Assembly (NCBI GenBank): GCA_028282485.1
Contig: JANQHU010000420.1
Coordinates: 1 to 10,455, forward strand
DNA from: Bacillota bacterium
Lineage (GTDB): Bacteria > Bacillota > UBA4882 > UBA8346
Direction of reading: 5' to 3'
Length of the DNA stretch: 10,455 nucleotides
Position numbers and translations under genes: made by a program
Notes under the pieces: model-generated
Databases searched by the model: none
Seen by the model: only the letters and a program-made list of their open reading frames with translations
Told to the model about the DNA's origin: nothing
In this document: piece by piece, positions 6,873-10,455 of the stretch
Numbering within the stretch: the stretch's first letter is position 1
Layout of the letters: each line of letters starts with the position of its first letter

Positions 6873-7538
6873 TTAGTTGACATTTCTCTTTTCTGCAGCT
6901 ACCACCTCGGAACGTACTTTATCAATCCGGTGATTAGAATACAGATTAAGTACTTTTAATACTGTAATCACAATCAAAGTTAAATCAAACCAAAAACTCC
7001 TTTTTTGAACGTATTTTTGATACCAATACAGCTTCGTAGGGAGAATCTTTTCAATATAGGTTTGCTCTGGATCCCCTGCTAGATGTAAGAGATTATTTTC
7101 ATCAATATACTCCAGGGAGGCTAAATCAGTAATCCCCGGTGGGACGGATAAAACAATCTCCCTAATCTTTTTGGGATAAACGGCTACGTAGCGGGGTACT
7201 TCTGGCCGGGGCCCTACAAAACTCATTTCTCCTTTGAGGACATTGATTAACTGGGGAAGCTCATCAATCTTACTTTTTCGTAAAAAAGCACCGACTTTGG
7301 TAATTCGGCGATCTTGGGCAACTGTTAATTCTTTTCCCAGTTTATCAGCATTTTCGATCATGGTCCGAAATTTAAAAATACGAAAATTCTGACCGTTTTT
7401 ACCTACCCGTACTTGTCGAAAAAAAATCGGACCGGGAGAAGTTAGCTTAATACTTAAGGCCACTAATAAAAAAAGGGGCAGTCCTAAAATAATCCCAATT
7501 AGAGCTAGCCAGAAATCAAAAAACCGTTTCACTATCAT
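6873..7538 (-). CDS. Small PglC-like polyprenyl-phosphate sugar-1-phosphate transferase
   Basis: This 221-residue monotopic membrane enzyme starts a glycan by loading a sugar phosphate onto undecaprenyl phosphate. A re-entrant hydrophobic segment (about 8-30) is followed by KLTSPGPIFFRQVRVGKNG (31-49), KFRTM (56-60), the Asp-Glu dyad in KIDELPQ (D92, E93), GEMSFVGPRPEVPRY (103-117) and PPGITDLASLEY. The size and PEVPRY match the PglC and EpsL group, whose substrates are typically UDP-linked N-acetylated amino or diamino sugars. The adjacent 4,6-dehydratase and aminotransferase genes fit such a sugar. ATG at 7538 is chosen because AAGGGAG (7548-7554) is nine bases upstream. An in-frame TTG two codons earlier is only three bases from that site. 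It is the second initiating transferase in the window. Confidence 0.92.
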   Translation of the reverse strand: MIVKRFFDFWLALIGIILGLPLFLLVALSIKLTSPGPIFFRQVRVGKNGQNFRIFKFRTMIENADKLGKELTVAQDRRITKVGAFLRKSKIDELPQLINVLKGEMSFVGPRPEVPRYVAVYPKKIREIVLSVPPGITDLASLEYIDENNLLHLAGDPEQTYIEKILPTKLYWYQKYVQKRSFWFDLTLIVITVLKVLNLYSNHRIDKVRSEVVAAEKRNVN

Positions 7539-7824
7539 TGACAAATTCTCCCTTTACGCAACTGAAATATAACGAACAATACAGTCATCGGCTAAAAAGT
7601 AAAAATCTTTATAATTATTTACACAAAAAGAAAAATAAATTCCTTCAGCTAATAAAATCCATTTTCCCCAACATATCAATACTATATTTTTCTTGGAATA
7701 CCTTAAGAACAAAAAAATTCTATTTTCCCAGAAAGATAATTTCCTTTTAATAAAAAAAGAAAAGCAATCAATCATAAAAACAGAATTTTTTGAAAAAAAT
7801 ATGTTTATAATATTAGGCTCGGAA
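7539..7824 (-). other. AT-rich gap between aminotransferase and small transferase, with a weak candidate ORF
   Basis: This 286-bp stretch is much richer in A and T than the flanking genes. A minus-strand frame from ATG at 7775 to TAA at 7554-7556 encodes 73 residues rich in Phe, Ile, Leu, Trp and Tyr, and its stop overlaps the Shine-Dalgarno site of the next gene. No ribosome-binding site precedes the ATG, the frame stays open upstream into the aminotransferase gene, and no family is recognised. It may be a decayed gene or chance. No convincing terminator or promoter is seen. Confidence 0.3.
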
Positions 7825-8934
7825 TTAAATAAAAGCGGCTACAAAATCTACGATCCGCTGTGCTTCTTTAAAGGTAATACGGGGGTGTACCGGGAGATTA
7901 ATAACTTCTTTAGCTGCCGTTACTGCGGTGGGGCAATAATCTTCTTGCCAATTCAAACCAGTTAATGCACACCCCGCAGGATGAAGCGGGTGCTCAAACC
8001 ATTCCCCTAACTCAATCCGGGAAGATTCCGCTACTGCTAAGCATTTTGGTTTGTCCTTAACCCGGAGGGGATAACGGATCAAAATAGCTCCTGCCTCCCT
8101 AGGAAAAACAGCCATCCCTTTAGCCTCTAAAAGCTGATCATACCAAGCAACTAATTTCAGGCGGTAGGCATTGACTTCGGGCATTTGGCGAGACCGCTTT
8201 TGGAGTAAGTTCTTTTGTAACGGACCCATTTTTTGCAAATAATTATTCGGCATTTCTCCGGCCAGTTCACAAACCTCACTGGAACCCACAAAAATCCCTG
8301 CTTTGGCTAAAGCCCGGTGAGTCTTAATGGCCAGCCAATAAATTCGTGGGTTGAGCAGCAATGAATGGGCGGTGAGCTGCAACCTTAAGATAAAATCCTC
8401 TTTAGAACTAGGGAGCGGGGCCTCGCCTTCTAATTTTGCTAATTTTATGGCAAATTTTTCATTATTGAGACGAGCAATCCCACCCAATCCCGTGGTAAAG
8501 GGCTTGCTCCATTGGGTAGAAAAAAAGGCTCCGTCACCAAAGCTTCCTACGGGATTTTCGCCAATAGAAACTCCATTCACATGGGCCGCATCTTCTAAAA
8601 CCAAAAGCTCTTTCTCCTTGGCCCAAGCCACCAACGCCTCCGTATCAGAGTTGGGATTTCCGTAAGTGTGTTGGATAATCACTGCTTTTAAAGTTGTTTC
8701 TTTCTTCTCTTTGACCAATCGGCGGTAAGTTTCCTCATAATCTGCCAACCGACTATTAAAACTTACCGGGTCAATATCCGCATATTCCGGAAGGGCTCCC
8801 AAATAACGAATTGCCGAGGGAACCACTATGCAAGTATAACCCGGTAGTAAAACCCGATCTCCCGAACCAATGCCAAAACTTTTTAATAAAGCATAGAGAG
8901 CCACCCGGCCTTTATAAAAATAATATTCGGACAT
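7825..8934 (-). CDS. DegT/DnrJ/EryC1/StrS family PLP-dependent aminotransferase
   Basis: The 369-residue protein is of the sugar-aminotransferase class, which usually transfers an amino group from glutamate to a keto nucleotide-sugar using PLP. It shows the N-terminal glycine and PGYTC region (31-35), LEDAAH with Asp115 expected to contact the PLP ring nitrogen, GDGAFFSTQWSK with Lys144 as the probable Schiff-base lysine, TTGLGG (147-152), and a C-terminal NLPVHPRITFKEAQRIV as in family members. The lysine context QWSKPFTTG differs from the common FHxTKNL form, so this is a divergent subgroup and the substrate is open. The 4-keto product of the dehydratase encoded downstream is a plausible substrate, by inference. 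ATG is preceded by AGAGGT about ten bases away. The gene is 35 bp after the deacetylase-like gene, so they are probably co-transcribed. Confidence 0.85.
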   Translation of the reverse strand: MSEYYFYKGRVALYALLKSFGIGSGDRVLLPGYTCIVVPSAIRYLGALPEYADIDPVSFNSRLADYEETYRRLVKEKKETTLKAVIIQHTYGNPNSDTEALVAWAKEKELLVLEDAAHVNGVSIGENPVGSFGDGAFFSTQWSKPFTTGLGGIARLNNEKFAIKLAKLEGEAPLPSSKEDFILRLQLTAHSLLLNPRIYWLAIKTHRALAKAGIFVGSSEVCELAGEMPNNYLQKMGPLQKNLLQKRSRQMPEVNAYRLKLVAWYDQLLEAKGMAVFPREAGAILIRYPLRVKDKPKCLAVAESSRIELGEWFEHPLHPAGCALTGLNWQEDYCPTAVTAAKEVINLPVHPRITFKEAQRIVDFVAAFI

Positions 8935-8969
8935 TTATTTAACTACCTCTTCCGTAGATTTTGGTGAAT

Positions 8970-9815
8970 TCATTCAAAACTCCTTTCATCCTGGCGGCAA
9001 TAGTTCCCCCGGGAACTTCTGCTGCGAAAGAAATAAAGACACTCTTCCCAGCAGCGATTGAGGTTATGCTTTAAATTCTCCCAAAAATTAGCCCGCCAAT
9101 GCCTGGGGTGAGTCAAAAAGTAAATTACTTTCTCGCCTAACATAATAGCCGCTAAAGGCGAGACTGGTTGGTAAAATAAAGGAAAATGTGTATCCGCATG
9201 TCGACTGGTAATATATCTTTTAAAGACTTCATCATAAACTTCCAAATCAATTTTTGTTTCTCGACGCAAAGTCTGATCTAAAAGAGCACAGTTTTTTAAC
9301 TTTAACCTGCGATTAAGAAAATCACCGTGAGAGGCAACAATATGCATGGGTAATTTTGTCTTTTCCCTCAACTTTTGTAAGTTTTGCTTAAACAACGCCT
9401 GGATACTAACCATTTCTTTACCAATATTCTCTTTAGTTAATCCTTTGGTTTTAGCTACAGTGGCCAGCTCTTCAAAATGATAACCAACTTCACTGCCGTT
9501 CGCAGCTATTTCTTTCATCAACGCGGTATCAATCGTTGATAACCGAAAATAATAGGAAGCCCTCACTCCCATTTCTTTCTCAATTTGAAACATTAACCGA
9601 GCTGTGGCCAAATCAGTATCAATATCATGGCGATTAATAAAATATCTCTTGGCAGCATCAAATTGACCCTTTTGGATTAACTCCCAAAAAGAGGCTACCG
9701 AATGAATTTCATATCCTTGTTGCAGGGCTGCTGCTAAAATTGCTTTATATTCAGCCAGGCGGGATGGCAGTAAAAAGTCCGAGTATAATCGATAAAAAAT
9801 TTTTTGTAAAAACAT
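8970..9815 (-). CDS. WbmS-like polysaccharide deacetylase-fold protein
   Basis: This 281-residue protein resembles the CE4/NodB-fold group related to WbmS of O-antigen loci. RHDID (62-66) would supply the metal and base aspartates D64 and D66. GYHFEE (111-116) holds His113, a likely metal ligand. ASHGDF (161-166) and LTHPRHW (234-240) match later conserved motifs. The HxxxH second motif of classical chitin deacetylases is not present, so metal binding must differ. No signal peptide is evident, and the short N-terminal hydrophobic stretch is weak, so it may be cytosolic and act on a nucleotide- or lipid-linked sugar. The C-terminal tail is basic and Ser/Arg rich. ATG has GGGGAG five bases upstream. 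It is the first cluster gene visible from the right. Deacetylase activity is inferred from fold only. Confidence 0.75.
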   Translation of the reverse strand: MFLQKIFYRLYSDFLLPSRLAEYKAILAAALQQGYEIHSVASFWELIQKGQFDAAKRYFINRHDIDTDLATARLMFQIEKEMGVRASYYFRLSTIDTALMKEIAANGSEVGYHFEELATVAKTKGLTKENIGKEMVSIQALFKQNLQKLREKTKLPMHIVASHGDFLNRRLKLKNCALLDQTLRRETKIDLEVYDEVFKRYITSRHADTHFPLFYQPVSPLAAIMLGEKVIYFLTHPRHWRANFWENLKHNLNRCWEECLYFFRSRSSRGNYCRQDERSFE

Positions 9816-10248
9816 ACTTTCTCCCCTATCATCTTTAAAAAATCAACTAGATTATTTAATTTGGCATAATTATTAAACTCATTCAACCTTAAGCAACATA
9901 ATTCCTGCAATATCTTTCAATATTATATTAATATACAAAATAATTATATTAATTTAAATTATGGTACATTAAAAGTTTTTATCTGCCGGAGATTGACAGG
10001 CTGGAGCATTGATAAGGGAAATAAGTCATTATCTAATCAAAAAGGAAAACAAGCCTGAGTTAAAGTGGATATGCAATGTAAAATCAGGATTATTAACAAT
10101 TAAAAAAATTTTTTCATTAATTACTAGACAAAATTAATTTGATAGATTAATATAAATGTTGCTGGGTAATTTTTCAAATTTAATTAACTGTAAATTTATT
10201 GATTAATAAAAATTAATATAGTTAATATAAAACAATTGGAGGCAACTT
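9816..10248. other. Divergent intergenic region of 433 bp
   Basis: No supportable gene lies here. Most of it is very AT-rich (9840-9970 and 10080-10235), with many TATAAT-like words on both strands but no well-spaced -35/-10 pair that I would call. Promoters for the leftward cluster and the rightward RDD gene are expected here. A GC-richer patch at about 9980-10075 contains complementary segments CAGGCT (9997-10002) and AGCCTG (10052-10057) enclosing ATTGATAA/TTATCTAAT. No known riboswitch or element was recognised. Confidence 0.6.
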
Positions 10249-10455
10249 TTGAATACAAAACAATCATTATCAATAGAAGAAATTATTTTAAAAAACGAAT
10301 CAGCATCTCGTAGTTCAAGACTCTCTGCGTACTTAATTGATACATTAGTTGTCTTTATTCCCTTATTAATAATCATATCAATATTAATGATTAATGGCAT
10401 GACATTTAACAATATCGAAAGCCAAATACATACAGTTAGTATAATATATTCAATA
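10249..10455 (+). CDS. RDD-family membrane protein, N-terminal part (cut by window edge)
   Basis: The first 69 codons of a plus-strand gene run off the right edge. The start is TTG with GGAGG (10238-10242) six bases upstream. A polar N-terminus (1-20) precedes RSSRLSAYLIDTLV (21-34), which fits the RDD signature of an Arg in RLxAxLID followed by an Asp in the first membrane helix, then a hydrophobic helix to about residue 48. RDD proteins are small multispanning membrane proteins, mostly of unknown function, some linked to ion transport. It is divergent from the polysaccharide cluster and probably not part of it. The assignment rests on one motif in a fragment. Confidence 0.6.
   Translation, partial: MNTKQSLSIEEIILKNESASRSSRLSAYLIDTLVVFIPLLIIISILMINGMTFNNIESQIHTVSIIYSI

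Noticed and set aside
7538..7965. Two plus-strand ORFs (7538-7750 and 7693-7965) overlapping the AT-rich gap and the end of the aminotransferase gene
   Set aside because: They overlap each other and a well-supported minus-strand gene, show no ribosome-binding sites, and have low-complexity composition.
8351..8665. Plus-strand 104-codon ORF inside the aminotransferase gene
   Set aside because: It is antisense to the conserved PLP-binding region and is explained by the codon bias of the real gene.
9840..9960. Specific sigma-A promoter for the leftward cluster at one of two TATAAT words (9922-9927, 9943-9948)
   Set aside because: Neither has a -35-like hexamer at 16-18 bp, and such words are common by chance in DNA this AT-rich.
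9961..10100. Insertion-sequence or transposase remnant
   Set aside because: Short translated pieces look vaguely protein-like in several frames, but stops interrupt all of them and no terminal inverted repeats, target duplications or transposase motifs are seen.
10203..10412. Minus-strand 69-codon ORF opposite the RDD gene
   Set aside because: The plus strand has a strong GGAGG site and an RDD motif. The minus-strand frame has neither and extends into AT-rich intergenic DNA.

Overview
The window looks like the centre of an extracellular polysaccharide or capsule locus from a low-GC bacterium, most likely a Bacillota member of clostridial type. The reasons are AT-rich intergenic DNA, purine-rich Shine-Dalgarno sites (AGGGGG, GGGGAG, GGAGG), frequent TTG starts, and a chain-length protein encoded separately from its BY-type tyrosine kinase. 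The genus cannot be named from the sequence. No tRNA, rRNA, CRISPR array or intact mobile element is visible.

All the polysaccharide genes lie on the minus strand, so transcription runs from right to left. The first block (9815 down to 4896) encodes a WbmS-like polysaccharide-deacetylase-fold protein, a DegT-family PLP aminotransferase, a small PglC-like phosphoglycosyl transferase and a membrane CapD/PglF/WbpM-type nucleotide-sugar 4,6-dehydratase. It ends at a 14-bp perfect hairpin with a short T-tract (4810-4847). The second block starts from a probable extended -10 promoter (4732-4740). It encodes a 73-residue acidic protein of unknown function, a Wzz/GNVR co-polymerase, a BY-kinase, a WbaP-like phosphoglycosyl transferase and a UDP-ManNAc 6-dehydrogenase that runs off the left edge.

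Together the genes cover sugar-nucleotide modification (dehydratase, aminotransferase, dehydrogenase), loading of the first sugar phosphate onto undecaprenyl phosphate (two separate enzymes), possible deacetylation, and chain-length control. Flippase, polymerase and glycosyltransferase genes are absent and presumably lie to the left or elsewhere.

The main anomaly is the BY-kinase. Its first 28 codons, which have a good ribosome-binding site and carry the ExxRxxR oligomerisation motif, end at TAG in a different frame from the Walker A/Walker B body. The gene as given is frameshifted, or the sequence has an error there. The kinase's C-terminal tyrosine cluster is encoded by a perfect five-copy trinucleotide repeat.

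To the right, an AT-rich 433-bp gap (9816-10248) contains a short GC-richer patch that may fold. It separates the cluster from a divergent plus-strand gene, cut by the window edge, that encodes an RDD-family membrane protein.
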